From contig JAWKLQ010000021.1 of assembly GCA_041392665.1 (NCBI GenBank), positions 62,001 to 126,000 on the forward strand: a stretch of DNA of 64,000 nucleotides, in the 5' to 3' direction. This DNA is from Flavilitoribacter sp020436695. Its GTDB lineage: Bacteria > Bacteroidota > Bacteroidia > Chitinophagales > Saprospiraceae. The position numbers and the translations under genes were made by a program. Position 1 is the stretch's first letter. Each line of letters opens with the position of its first letter. Shown here piece after piece: positions 18,846 to 28,240 of the stretch. The notes under the pieces are model-generated. The model worked only from the letters and a program-made list of their open reading frames with translations, had not been told where the DNA came from and searched no databases.

Positions 18846-21800
18846 TCAGCTCTCATCGTTCCCGAAACCGAATACCTGTATTGTATCATTATTGCGCGCC
18901 ACGAGCACATAGGGCCGGCCCTGGATGTGGATCAGCTTGAGGTCCCGAACCTGACCATAAGTTTTGAAGCCGGAACCTTTCGAAGGCACCGGTGTAAATT
19001 GGCCCTGGCCGTTTCCGCGCAGAAACAGGCCGTAATTAGCATCATAACGTCCAGCCTCCGGTTTAACATCATACAGGTTGCCTCCCAGTAAGATATCTTC
19101 CAAGCCATCTCCATCGAAGTCATAAACCAACAAACCGTAGATTGGAGAGAGCTGTGCCATTTTAGGCAGAGGCTCCAGAATAAAAGTCCCATCCGGTTGG
19201 CTCAATAGTACCGAACTGGCCAGATCTTCTGCACTTAACTTAATAGATTTGGCCAACTGATCCGGGTTAAAAATATCTTCTACTCCCTGACCGACATAGC
19301 TGCTATAGCGCAGATATTTCTTTTTCATGGCGGGCATTTGGGTCACCAGATCGTGCCGTCGCGCATAAGGCAGATACTTTCCATCTTCTTTACGGGCAAT
19401 GATCTGCTCGGCCGAACCGTTCTGATCAAAATCGTTGATGTACATCACCAGTGGGTTCTCCGCACTAGCCCGGAAGCGGGAATTCCAGCCGTGGTTACCC
19501 AGTACATAGTCGGGTTTATTATCGCCGTTAAAGTCTCCTTCCTTGATACAGTTCCACCAGCCGGATGAGGGTCCGATGCCAAGCGAACCATTTTCCACTT
19601 TGGTGAAATGTCCTTCCCGGTTCTCAAACAAAGTAATGGGCATCCATTCGCCGGTGACAATTAGATCAAGATCGCCGTCGGTATCAAAATCAGACCATAA
19701 ACCATCGGTGATCATGCCGAGATTGCTCAACTCCGGCGCGACCGAAGCAGTAACATCTGAGAATTTCCCACTGCCGTCATTCTGCAGCAGATAAGCATTT
19801 ACCGGTACGCCGTAAAGGAAAGGCCGTAGCCGTATTCCCACGAACAGATCAAGATCGCCGTCGCCATCATAATCTCCGGCTTCTACAGTAGAGGTGCTTT
19901 CAAAGCGGGAAGTAGGCAAGATCTGGTCGGATAGTTCAAATTGCCCTTTTCCATCATTAATATACAGCCGATCGATCAAAGCGGAGGAAGAAGAAGGCAG
20001 CTCGTTGCCGCCACTGGCTACATACAGATCCTGATCGCCGTCACCATCGGCATCAAAAAACAGACAGTCGGTATCTTCACTGGTTAGGTTTTTGACCAGT
20101 ACGGCGTCATTAATGGAACGGAATTTTCCATTGCCCTGCTGCTCCAGAAATGCACCGGGTGAGTCTTTAGCACCTCCTATGAAGAGATCTTCCCGGCCGT
20201 CTCCATTCACATCAGCAATGGCGATATTCGGCCCCGGTGTCGATAACATATGATAGATCAACCTTTCTCGATTAAAGTCGGAGAAGAGATTTTCCTTATG
20301 GCGATAATTGAATGCCATTTCCGCACTAAGGTCGCGGAAAATGCCCGAAGGACCGTCCGTCGCGGCGTGCATCAGGTCCATTCCGGCAATGGGGCGTCCC
20401 TCTTTCTGATCGAGGTGAACGACCTGATCGGCGACGACATCCGTCAGTACCGTCCTGGTTCCATCGATCCAGTCTACGATCACCGAGTCTATCTGATCTA
20501 CCGAGCCCAGGCCAAAATGCATCTGGTACCCGACCGAAGACTGGAAACCACGCATCGGCATATGTTCCAGATACTGGATCTGATCCCCGTATTTCAGGGT
20601 TACTACGGCACCCACTGCCTCAGTATTATCCTTTTCTCCGGTAAGTTCGAAGGTCAGATAATGATTTTCCGGATGCAGTCTATTCGTTTCATTCCGATAA
20701 ATAAAGGCCGGCATGTTGACATTGTTGACGATCAGATCAAGGTCGCCGTCGTTATCCAGATCCGAATAGGCCGAACCATTGGAATGGCTCAGTTGGTCAA
20801 GACCAAACTCATCGGCCCGGTTGACAAACGATAGATCACCTTCCTGGTGAAAGGCATAATTGGCAATGGGTCGCACGGGGATCGAATCCACCAGGGTTTT
20901 GAAATCCACCCCTTCTCGGGTAATGATCATGCGCTGGGTGGCTGAGTTGGCGATAAAATCGATATAGTCCTGGTCGGTAAGATCCTGATAAATGCCGTTG
21001 GCTACGAACAGGTCTCTCTTGCCGTCATTGTCCATATCGAAGATCAGTGCACCCCAGCTCCAATCTGTAGCTTCTACGCCCGCCAAACGGCCGATCTCAC
21101 TGAAGGTTCCGTCTCCGTTATTTAGTTGTAAGGTATTGCGGGTAAACTGGTGGTAATAGTCCTGTTTCAGGTTTTCCTGGTATTTGTTCCAGTCCTCGAA
21201 GGTGGTCTTTTGCTTGATATCCTTATCCTTTTCCGGCAACATCTCGGTTACAAAGATCTCCGGATAACCATCGTTGTTGAGGTCGGCCATATCGGCCCCC
21301 ATGGAAGCATTACTGATGGAACGCATTTGCTCGGTGAGATCCTCACGGAAAGTGCCGTCCCCATTATTCATATAGATATAATCCCGCTCGAAAAAGTCGT
21401 TCGAGATATAAATATCCTGCCAGCCATCGCGGTCGATGTCCCCTACCGTGATCCCCAGCCCAAAGCCGATAACACTGCCGTAGATCCCTGCCTCTTCGCT
21501 TACATCGGTAAACGTCACTGCGGAAGCAATCCCCGACGGACTGATGTGATCGTTCCGGTAGAGCTTGTCTCCGCCCACCGAATCGCGGACCGGCCGCTCG
21601 TTCTGCTTCAGGTTGAAGCTTCCGATAGCGCGGAAGGAGTTATTAAGCAGATAGAGATCCAGATCACCATCGTGATCATAATCAAAAAAAACACCGTGCG
21701 TGGACAGTCCCTGATCAGCAATGCCATAAGCCTCAGCCTCTTCGGAAAAAGTGCCATCCTGCTGATTAATGAACAGCTCATTCTGCTTGTTATCACCTTC

Positions 21801-22226
21801 GATGTCTCCGGAGTTGCAAACGTAAATATCAAGCCATCCGTCACCGTTGACATCGGCCATTGCCACGCCGGTCGACCACGCTCGATTACCTCCGACCCCT
21901 GCCTTTTCAGTTACATCTTCAAACTTGAATTCCCCCTTATTGATGAACAGGCGGTTCTTATCCTGATTGGCCGTAAAGTAGATATCTTCCAGCCCGTCGC
22001 CGTTGACATCACCTACGGCTACCCCGCCGCCATTATAAAAATTGCGGTAGGTGTAAATATTGAAGTTTTTGTCAAAGGTCAGATCATTGGCAAAATCAAT
22101 CCCGATCGCCGGCCCATCCATCAAAGTGTACAAAGATGATGAGGCAGAAGTGGACGACCTATCTTTTATTCCACACGAAAAGGCCAGCATTACCAGACCA
22201 AGTGTGAGCACGATGCGATAATTCAT
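18846..22226 (-). CDS. Giant VCBS/FG-GAP and ASPIC/UnbV lipoprotein 2
   Basis: This 1,126-residue protein has a lipoprotein signal, MNYRIVLTLGLVMLAFS then Cys18. FG-GAP/VCBS blades with DVNGDGLEDIYF-, DYDHDGDLDLYL- and DLDNDGDLDLIVNN-type calcium loops run to about residue 510. The ASPIC/UnbV domain follows (HMPMRGFQSSVGYQMHFGLG), and then a second set of blades. The C-terminal segment GQVRDLKLIHIQGRPYVLVA matches the corresponding ends of the other two giant proteins here. It is clearly a paralogue of the protein at 22907. Its start overlaps the stop of the small lipoprotein gene by 4 bases (ATGA), so the two are co-translated. It is probably displayed on the cell surface; no enzyme motif was seen. 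Confidence 0.92.
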   Translation of the reverse strand: MNYRIVLTLGLVMLAFSCGIKDRSSTSASSSLYTLMDGPAIGIDFANDLTFDKNFNIYTYRNFYNGGGVAVGDVNGDGLEDIYFTANQDKNRLFINKGEFKFEDVTEKAGVGGNRAWSTGVAMADVNGDGWLDIYVCNSGDIEGDNKQNELFINQQDGTFSEEAEAYGIADQGLSTHGVFFDYDHDGDLDLYLLNNSFRAIGSFNLKQNERPVRDSVGGDKLYRNDHISPSGIASAVTFTDVSEEAGIYGSVIGFGLGITVGDIDRDGWQDIYISNDFFERDYIYMNNGDGTFREDLTEQMRSISNASMGADMADLNNDGYPEIFVTEMLPEKDKDIKQKTTFEDWNKYQENLKQDYYHQFTRNTLQLNNGDGTFSEIGRLAGVEATDWSWGALIFDMDNDGKRDLFVANGIYQDLTDQDYIDFIANSATQRMIITREGVDFKTLVDSIPVRPIANYAFHQEGDLSFVNRADEFGLDQLSHSNGSAYSDLDNDGDLDLIVNNVNMPAFIYRNETNRLHPENHYLTFELTGEKDNTEAVGAVVTLKYGDQIQYLEHMPMRGFQSSVGYQMHFGLGSVDQIDSVIVDWIDGTRTVLTDVVADQVVHLDQKEGRPIAGMDLMHAATDGPSGIFRDLSAEMAFNYRHKENLFSDFNRERLIYHMLSTPGPNIAIADVNGDGREDLFIGGAKDSPGAFLEQQGNGKFRSINDAVLVKNLTSEDTDCLFFDADGDGDQDLYVASGGNELPSSSSALIDRLYINDGKGQFELSDQILPTSRFESTSTVEAGDYDGDGDLDLFVGIRLRPFLYGVPVNAYLLQNDGSGKFSDVTASVAPELSNLGMITDGLWSDFDTDGDLDLIVTGEWMPITLFENREGHFTKVENGSLGIGPSSGWWNCIKEGDFNGDNKPDYVLGNHGWNSRFRASAENPLVMYINDFDQNGSAEQIIARKEDGKYLPYARRHDLVTQMPAMKKKYLRYSSYVGQGVEDIFNPDQLAKSIKLSAEDLASSVLLSQPDGTFILEPLPKMAQLSPIYGLLVYDFDGDGLEDILLGGNLYDVKPEAGRYDANYGLFLRGNGQGQFTPVPSKGSGFKTYGQVRDLKLIHIQGRPYVLVARNNDTIQVFGFGNDES

Positions 22227-22813
22227 GACTCCTTTTCTTTATTTTCTTTCGGCTTATCCACTGTCAGATCGGTAAATACGGCGTTCACCGAATTATTGAG
22301 ATTATTCTTAAACAGGCGGATCTGCCGGTTACCGTTTATATTGACGAATACGCTTCCTTTTTCCGGATGGGTAAATTCCTTAAATGGACCATACCAGTCT
22401 TCATACATACCAAGTACATCCGTCAGAAGAGAATCTACTCCATAAGTATCCTGCCAGGAGAATGCATCATAAGCGAATTCCACGGGCATTTCGTAGATCT
22501 TATCTTCATAAAAACTCGGATAGAAGTTCATCTTACCCGGATGTTTCAACTTGTCAGATATATCATACTGTACTGAATTATTGGAAGGACCATTCAAAAA
22601 CAACTGCTTTTTATTCATCTCCCAGCAGTATCTGTAGAATTCCTTGGAATCCATTCCGAAGTAAATACCCAGGAAAATACTATCCTGACGGATCCCACTC
22701 GCCAGATTCTCCTCCACCATTTCCCGGTATTCCGATTTAAAGGTACAGCCGGTAACTAGCAAAATGAGCAGGGCAACCAGGCCGAAGCACAGTCTTCTCA
22801 TTATTGTTTTCAT
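22223..22813 (-). CDS. Small lipoprotein of unknown function, coupled to giant VCBS protein 2
   Basis: This 196-residue protein starts MKTIMRRLCFGLVALLILLV and has a TGC lipobox with Cys23. The mature part is rich in Phe, Tyr and Trp (FSWQDTYGVDSLLTDVLGMY, YEDWYGPFKEF) and ends in a charged tail (DKPKENKEKES). I recognise no family; the compact size and single globular layout suggest a periplasmic or surface accessory. The 4-base overlap with the next gene shows dependence on giant VCBS/UnbV protein 2. The 93-bp gap upstream separates it from giant protein 3, so it may be in the same transcript. Confidence 0.75.
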   Translation of the reverse strand: MKTIMRRLCFGLVALLILLVTGCTFKSEYREMVEENLASGIRQDSIFLGIYFGMDSKEFYRYCWEMNKKQLFLNGPSNNSVQYDISDKLKHPGKMNFYPSFYEDKIYEMPVEFAYDAFSWQDTYGVDSLLTDVLGMYEDWYGPFKEFTHPEKGSVFVNINGNRQIRLFKNNLNNSVNAVFTDLTVDKPKENKEKES

Positions 22814-22906
22814 TTGTTTTCAATTTTCCTCTCTTACTGAAATGCCAGTTTGAGTTTGTACATGAGAAATTGCTGTTATAATATAGAATAGATCCAAACA
22901 CCTCCA

Positions 22907-25900
22907 TCAATACTCAAACACCTCTAAAGGTCCATTATTTTTCGCAACCAGCAGTCGCTTACCGGCCAGTAGCGCAAAATCACGTACTTCACCTTTAATG
23001 CACAATCCGGATTGGGCCGCAGGAACTGCCGTGAAATTCAGTGCACCGTCTCCTTTGAGATAAACCCCATAGCTGGCGTCATAAATACCCACTTCCGGTT
23101 TGGACCGGTACAGATTGCCCCCCAGTAGAATATCCGTATGGCCGTCGCCATCAAAATCTTCCAGGGCAATACCGTACATCGGAGAGAATTGTGCCTGTGC
23201 GGGCAGCGGCCGTGCGGAAAAGGTTCCATTACCCAGGTTCTCGAACAGCATGGTTCGGGTCTCGGTAATATCCAGGCGGATAGCGCGTGCCAGCTGATCG
23301 GGCACAAAAATATCCTCAATGGTCTGCTCCCGGTAATCTTTGAACTTCAGGTATTTCTTTTTCAGTGCCGGCATCTGCATCACCAGGTCGGTACGCAATA
23401 CCATGGGATAGGATCTACCATCCTCGAACTGGGTCAGGATCTGTTCTACCGACTGATTGTGATCAAAATCATTGATATACATATGCACGGGCGTAGAACC
23501 AGAGGCCACGAAACGGGAATTCAGGCCGTGATTCCCGGCAATGAAATCCTGGTCACCATCCTGATCAAGATCCGCTACTGCCACAGCATTCCAAAAGCCG
23601 CTGTACTGGTCCAACTGGTCCTGGCTTTCACTCCGCCGAAACCGGCCGTTGTCATTCACCAATATGGTGATCGGCATCCATTCTCCGGCAATGATGAGGT
23701 CCTGATCTTGATCAGCATCCACATCCGCCCATCGGGCATCCGTCACCAGGCCGATATCTTTGAGGTCCGGAGCAATGGCCTCACTCACATTATTGAATTT
23801 TCCGCTGCCGTCGTTCTCCAGGATATAACTGCTGGCCGGCACTCCGTACAGGAAGGGTCGCAGACGTATCCCCACGAACAGGTCCAGGTCACCGTCACCA
23901 TCATAATCCGCAGCCTGTACACAGGAAGAGCTTTCAAAATGCGAAGTGGGCAATAACTGCCCGTCTTTCGTGAAATGCCCGCTTCCATCATTCAGATACA
24001 AACGATCGATCAAAGCCGACGAACTGCTTGGAAATTCATTTCCTCCGCTAGCTACGTACAGGTCCTGATCACCATCACCATCGGCATCGAAAAATAAACA
24101 GCCGGCATCTTCCGACACTTTATCTTTTGCCAGTAATTCCTGATTGGTGGATTCAAAACGACCATCAGTTCGCTGTACCAAAATGACGCCGGCAGCATCC
24201 TTGGCACCGCCGATAAATACGTCTTCCCGGCCATCACCGTTAATGTCCGCCCTGGCTACTTTGGGCCCTTCGGCCGATACCATTTGAAACAAAAGGCGAT
24301 CGCGATCAAAATCGGAGAACGTATTCTCAACGTGACGATAATCGATGGCACCTTCGACACTATGAAAAAGCGGATGCTGCAGTTCCTGATGTACGGCCGG
24401 AGTTGAGGCAGCCTGTTCGCCGGTTTCTTCTATGAGTGTAAGCTGGTCGACCGGTAGGTCTTTCAACACTTGTTTCCGGCCATCATTCCATAGTACTACC
24501 AGAGAATCCACCTGGTTAATATCCCCCAGACCAAAGTGCAAGCGGTGATCTACACACGACTGAAATCCCCGCATTGGGGCTTGTTCCTGATAAAGCTTTT
24601 TATCTCCGGCATACAGCGTCAATTGAGCCCCAAGGCCAAAAGTATTGCCTCCGGAACCTTTCAACTGAACCGATACCGTATGATTACCGGTCAGCTCCCT
24701 GCTGTTGTTCCGGTAAAGGAAGGGAGGCATATTGATGTTGTTGACCACCAGATCGGGATCACCGTCATTATCCAGATCACCATAGGCAGAGCCGTTGGAA
24801 AAACCGGGTTCGGCCAGGCCCCAATCGGTCGCTACATTGGAAAAGGTAAAATCGCCGTTATTGTGAAAAGCATAATTGGCCAGCGGCTCAGAGGGCATTT
24901 CGTCAATCAACTTCAATACCGCCTGTTCTTCTGTATTGATGAGCTCTCGCACGCGATCCGGATTGGAATAAAAATTGAGGTAGTCCTGATCGAGCAGATC
25001 TTTATAGATACCGTTGGCCACAAACAGGTCCTTCCAGCCATCGGCATCCATATCGAAGATCAGCGCACCCCAGCTCCAGTCAGTAGCTTCCACGCCGGCC
25101 AGCCGGCCGATCTCGCTAAAAGTCCCATCTCCGTTGTTGAGTTGCAGTACATTGCGGCCGAACTGGTGGTAAAAGCCGTTCTGCACCTGCCGCTGATAGT
25201 AATCCCAATTGTGGAACTGGGTCTTGGTCTTATATCGTGCATCATGCTCCGGCAGCATCTCCGTAACGAAGATCTCGGGGTAGCCGTCGTTGTTCAGGTC
25301 GGCCATATCCGCGCCCATAGATCCCATACTGATCTCCCGGATGTAGTTTTCAAGGTCTTCCTTGAAAGTGCCGTTCTGTTGGTTGATATATAGATAATCT
25401 CTTTCGAAAAAGTCATTGGATACAAAGATATCCTGCCAGCCGTCGCGATTGACATCACCGATAGTCACACCCAGTCCAAATCCGATCTGGCTGCCGTAAA
25501 TGCCCGCCGCCTCGCTCACGTCCGTGTAGTGATCCCCGTCGTGCCGATACAGTTTGTTACCGCCGTTGGGGTCGCGCATTTCGCGATTGTGCTTTTGCAG
25601 ATCGCTACCGGTTCCGATCGAACGCAGCGAATTATTTAGCAGGTACATATCCAGATCGCCGTCTTTATCATAATCGAAGAAGACCGCGTGTACGGAAAGT
25701 CCTTCATCGGCTATCCCCCATTTTTTGGCTGCTTCGCGAAAAGTACCATCCTGTTGGTTGATGAACAACTCATTGTAGCGGTTGACACCGCCGGGAGGGC
25801 CTGACTTACACACGTATATATCCAGCCAGCCGTCGCCATTTATATCGGCCATACTCACTCCCGTTGACCAGACATCGGCACAGGCTACACCGGCTTTTTC

Positions 25901-26221
25901 GGTTACATCTTCAAATTGAAAATCGCCCTGATTGAGGTATAGTTTATTATCTACGGAATTTCCGCAAAAGTAAAGGTCTACCCAGCCATCGTTATTAACG
26001 TCTCCAATTGCCACACCGGCTCCATTGTAGAAATTTCGAAAGGTATAAGTATTGAATTCCTCGGTTGATTCGAGTTGATTGATAAAATCGATGCCGGTTT
26101 GGCGGGAAGATAAAGACTGAAAGAGAGAAGATGGATCATTCGGTTCGGCTTCCGTTCCACAGGCACTCAGAAAGCCCCCTAAAGCTGCACACGCCAGAAA
26201 AACAATGGATCTTCTACACAT
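22907..26221 (-). CDS. Giant VCBS/FG-GAP and ASPIC/UnbV lipoprotein 3
   Basis: This 1,104-residue protein has a lipoprotein signal (GGFLSAC, Cys21). It is closely related to giant protein 2 along its length: shared ATDWSWGALIFDMD, QEQAPMRGFQSCVDHRLHFG in the ASPIC/UnbV domain near residues 540-570, and MLPEHDARYKTKTQFHNWDY. FG-GAP calcium loops such as DINGDGWLDIYV and DYDGDGDLDLFVGI flank that domain on both sides. It is the first giant gene downstream of SusC-SusD, separated from susD by 345 bp containing a terminator-like hairpin, so it may have its own promoter. The probable role is a surface-exposed binding protein working with the SusCD importer; this is inferred from position. Confidence 0.92.
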   Translation of the reverse strand: MCRRSIVFLACAALGGFLSACGTEAEPNDPSSLFQSLSSRQTGIDFINQLESTEEFNTYTFRNFYNGAGVAIGDVNNDGWVDLYFCGNSVDNKLYLNQGDFQFEDVTEKAGVACADVWSTGVSMADINGDGWLDIYVCKSGPPGGVNRYNELFINQQDGTFREAAKKWGIADEGLSVHAVFFDYDKDGDLDMYLLNNSLRSIGTGSDLQKHNREMRDPNGGNKLYRHDGDHYTDVSEAAGIYGSQIGFGLGVTIGDVNRDGWQDIFVSNDFFERDYLYINQQNGTFKEDLENYIREISMGSMGADMADLNNDGYPEIFVTEMLPEHDARYKTKTQFHNWDYYQRQVQNGFYHQFGRNVLQLNNGDGTFSEIGRLAGVEATDWSWGALIFDMDADGWKDLFVANGIYKDLLDQDYLNFYSNPDRVRELINTEEQAVLKLIDEMPSEPLANYAFHNNGDFTFSNVATDWGLAEPGFSNGSAYGDLDNDGDPDLVVNNINMPPFLYRNNSRELTGNHTVSVQLKGSGGNTFGLGAQLTLYAGDKKLYQEQAPMRGFQSCVDHRLHFGLGDINQVDSLVVLWNDGRKQVLKDLPVDQLTLIEETGEQAASTPAVHQELQHPLFHSVEGAIDYRHVENTFSDFDRDRLLFQMVSAEGPKVARADINGDGREDVFIGGAKDAAGVILVQRTDGRFESTNQELLAKDKVSEDAGCLFFDADGDGDQDLYVASGGNEFPSSSSALIDRLYLNDGSGHFTKDGQLLPTSHFESSSCVQAADYDGDGDLDLFVGIRLRPFLYGVPASSYILENDGSGKFNNVSEAIAPDLKDIGLVTDARWADVDADQDQDLIIAGEWMPITILVNDNGRFRRSESQDQLDQYSGFWNAVAVADLDQDGDQDFIAGNHGLNSRFVASGSTPVHMYINDFDHNQSVEQILTQFEDGRSYPMVLRTDLVMQMPALKKKYLKFKDYREQTIEDIFVPDQLARAIRLDITETRTMLFENLGNGTFSARPLPAQAQFSPMYGIALEDFDGDGHTDILLGGNLYRSKPEVGIYDASYGVYLKGDGALNFTAVPAAQSGLCIKGEVRDFALLAGKRLLVAKNNGPLEVFEY

Positions 26222-26336
26222 GGGTCTCTCGATTGGATGAAGTTGTCGGATGTTGGGGCTTGGTTTAAGGTGAGAAGGCTTTCTGATTTCCAGGAACTTA
26301 GAAAGTCGGATTCACTAAGTTACAAACAATGCTCAA

Positions 26337-26374
26337 TCAAAAGGGCAAGCACCCGAAGAATACTTGCCCTTTGA
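26337..26374 (-). terminator. Hairpin between susD and giant VCBS protein 3
   Basis: On the minus strand TCAAAGGGCAAG pairs with CTTGCCCTTTTGA around a 13-base loop, with a short T-run inside the 3' arm. It lies about 190 bp after the susD stop, where the susCD transcript would end. Confidence 0.6.
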
Positions 26375-26411
26375 TGGTTTCGTTTGTCCGCAAGTTTAGT
26401 TGACAGTCAAT

Positions 26412-26557
26412 AGTCGATAGTCGGCAGTCTGTTCAGTAGGTACTCGTATTTCATTGGACTAAGCTAATTGACCAGGATCGAGACGTTCACGTCATACCAA
26501 TCCGGGGCAACATTCTTCATCTCCAGCATAGACACAACGGACTGTCGACTATCGACT
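26412..26557. repeat. AGTCGATAGTC-type inverted repeat with an orphan tail between the arms
   Basis: AGTCGATAGTCGGCAGTC at 26412-26429 matches 17 of 18 bases of the inverse of GACTGTCGACTATCGACT at 26540-26557. Between them a minus-strand frame ends EMKNVAPDWYDVNVSILVN at 26464 but has no credible start. Similar AGTCGGCAGTC words occur near 43250. The remainder of the 26222-26566 gap holds the hairpin at 26337 and nothing else I recognise. Confidence 0.55.
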
Positions 26558-26566
26558 GATAGACTA

Positions 26567-28117
26567 TTAATACCCCGGGTTCTGCCGCAGGTTGGGGTTA
26601 GCATCCAACTGGGCTCTCGGGATCGGGAAAATATTCTTGCTCGGATCGGAAGCCGGCTTGAATTCCCACGCATCGTTGTAGGCATCAAAGCGGATCAGGT
26701 CCGTACGGCGGTGGTTCTCGTAGAACATTTCCCGGCCACGTTCAGCCAGCAGATTATCTGCCGTCAGTTCAGTAAAGTCGGGTTGACCGGCGCGGGCACG
26801 TACCTGGTTAACCAGGGCCAGAGCCGTTGCATCACCTGCATTCTGATGCCACAGGGCTTCTGCTTTCATCAGCAGTACATCAGAATAACGGAATATTGGA
26901 AAGTCGTTGTTCAGGTTATCACGGCCGCCGTTGTAGAATTCGAATTTACCTACACGTACCCCAGCCTGGCGCAGCGCGTTGGGGAAATGCTCATTGAGTT
27001 CCGGTGTAAATACCAGCCCCTGACCATCCGGGTCATTAGCTTCGGCACCGTTGTCAATCAACTGAGTTACCCCGTCAGCAGCGTACTGCGGACCGGCAAT
27101 AAAGTTACCCCGTATTTTCTGATTTCCCCATTCCCCTTTACGAAGGTCGGTATCGTCGTAAGAGTTGTAGAACTCCGACAGAGAACAGTAACCGTTCCAG
27201 GGTTGGGCGGTGAAGTTCCAGGTATCCTGGCTCAGGTAGTGCAGGGTCATCATCGGCAGGTTAAAACCGGTGGCGAATACCTCATCGTAAGGAACGGCGA
27301 AGATGTTCTCACTGGAGCCTGAATTATCAGCGTTGAAGTTGGCGAAGTAATCAGCTTCCAGGCTATACAAACCGGAGTTGATGATCTCATCGCAGGCAGC
27401 AGCAGCATTGGCCCATTCACCGGTACGGCCGGAATATACACCGGCATTCAGGTACAGTTTGGCCAACAGCATCTGACCTACGTAGTAATTCACCCGGCCA
27501 TAAGTAGTACCGTCTTTTGCTTTGGTCAGCTTCGGTACTTCAGTGGTCAGTTCACCAACAATAAAGTCATACACCTGCGCCCGGTCAACTGTAGACGGGT
27601 TGGGATCGGCATCGGCAAAACTGGTCACAACCGGGATATTGCCGAACATATCCAGCAATTGCCAGTAAAAATAGGCCCGCAGAACTTTAAGTTCAGCAAT
27701 AAAGGGATCGGTATCCGGATTAGCCAGGCCCTCGAACTGGGCGATCAAGCGGTTACAGTTGTTCACACCGCCGTATAGGGTATTCCAGGAGTTGTTCAGT
27801 TGCCCTTCCTCCTCGTTGTACTCGTGGCGATGCTGGCGCAGCCATACACCACCGTCGAACCAGTCCTGCCCGCGTTGCGGGATCATGATCTCGTCGGAAG
27901 CCACCTCGTTGGAAGACATATACGTATTGTGGTTACCTATCGCATACAAACTGGTATAGGCAGCACCCAGAGCGGCAATAAATTCTTCGTCGGTCTTGAA
28001 GAAGTTGTCACCGGTCACTGTGTCAAATAATTCCTCTTCCAGATCCGTGCACGACTGGGTGAGGGCAAGCACAAGGACACCCAAAAAGAGGTATCGAAAA
28101 ATATGAAGTTTTTTCAT
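26567..28117 (-). CDS. SusD/RagB family nutrient-binding outer-membrane lipoprotein
   Basis: The protein has 516 residues. The signal MKKLHIFRYLFLGVLVLALT is followed by QSC (Cys23), so it is a surface lipoprotein. The N-terminal SusD-like block (DLEEELFDTVTGDNFFKTDE, AALGAAYTSLYAIGNH) leads into a TPR-like helical core. The C-terminal RagB/SusD half contains FPIFRYSDVLLMKAEALWHQ, RAGQPDFTEL, LLAERGREMFYENHRRTDLI and a final RAQLDANPNLRQNPGY. Length and motifs are standard. SusD proteins cap the partner SusC barrel and bind glycans or peptides before import. The gene follows susC by 123 bp in the same operon. No neighbouring glycoside hydrolase or sulfatase identifies the substrate. Confidence 0.95.
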   Translation of the reverse strand: MKKLHIFRYLFLGVLVLALTQSCTDLEEELFDTVTGDNFFKTDEEFIAALGAAYTSLYAIGNHNTYMSSNEVASDEIMIPQRGQDWFDGGVWLRQHRHEYNEEEGQLNNSWNTLYGGVNNCNRLIAQFEGLANPDTDPFIAELKVLRAYFYWQLLDMFGNIPVVTSFADADPNPSTVDRAQVYDFIVGELTTEVPKLTKAKDGTTYGRVNYYVGQMLLAKLYLNAGVYSGRTGEWANAAAACDEIINSGLYSLEADYFANFNADNSGSSENIFAVPYDEVFATGFNLPMMTLHYLSQDTWNFTAQPWNGYCSLSEFYNSYDDTDLRKGEWGNQKIRGNFIAGPQYAADGVTQLIDNGAEANDPDGQGLVFTPELNEHFPNALRQAGVRVGKFEFYNGGRDNLNNDFPIFRYSDVLLMKAEALWHQNAGDATALALVNQVRARAGQPDFTELTADNLLAERGREMFYENHRRTDLIRFDAYNDAWEFKPASDPSKNIFPIPRAQLDANPNLRQNPGY

Positions 28118-28240
28118 GGTTTGAATTTTTTGATCTTATCTTAAAACTGCCGGCCGCATCGATCTCGACGCGACTCCTCGGTTTATGGCCTGTCGCAGTT
28201 ACTGGATAAGGTTCAGCAGTTGCTATAATAATGCTTTCAA

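Noticed and set aside
21150..22139. Long plus-strand open frames opposite the giant VCBS genes (also 23138-23956, 24536-25393, 10260-10865, 14786-15532)
   Set aside because: They are antisense shadows. The repeated Asp/Gly codons of FG-GAP loops leave the opposite strand open, and none has a credible start context or any family motif.
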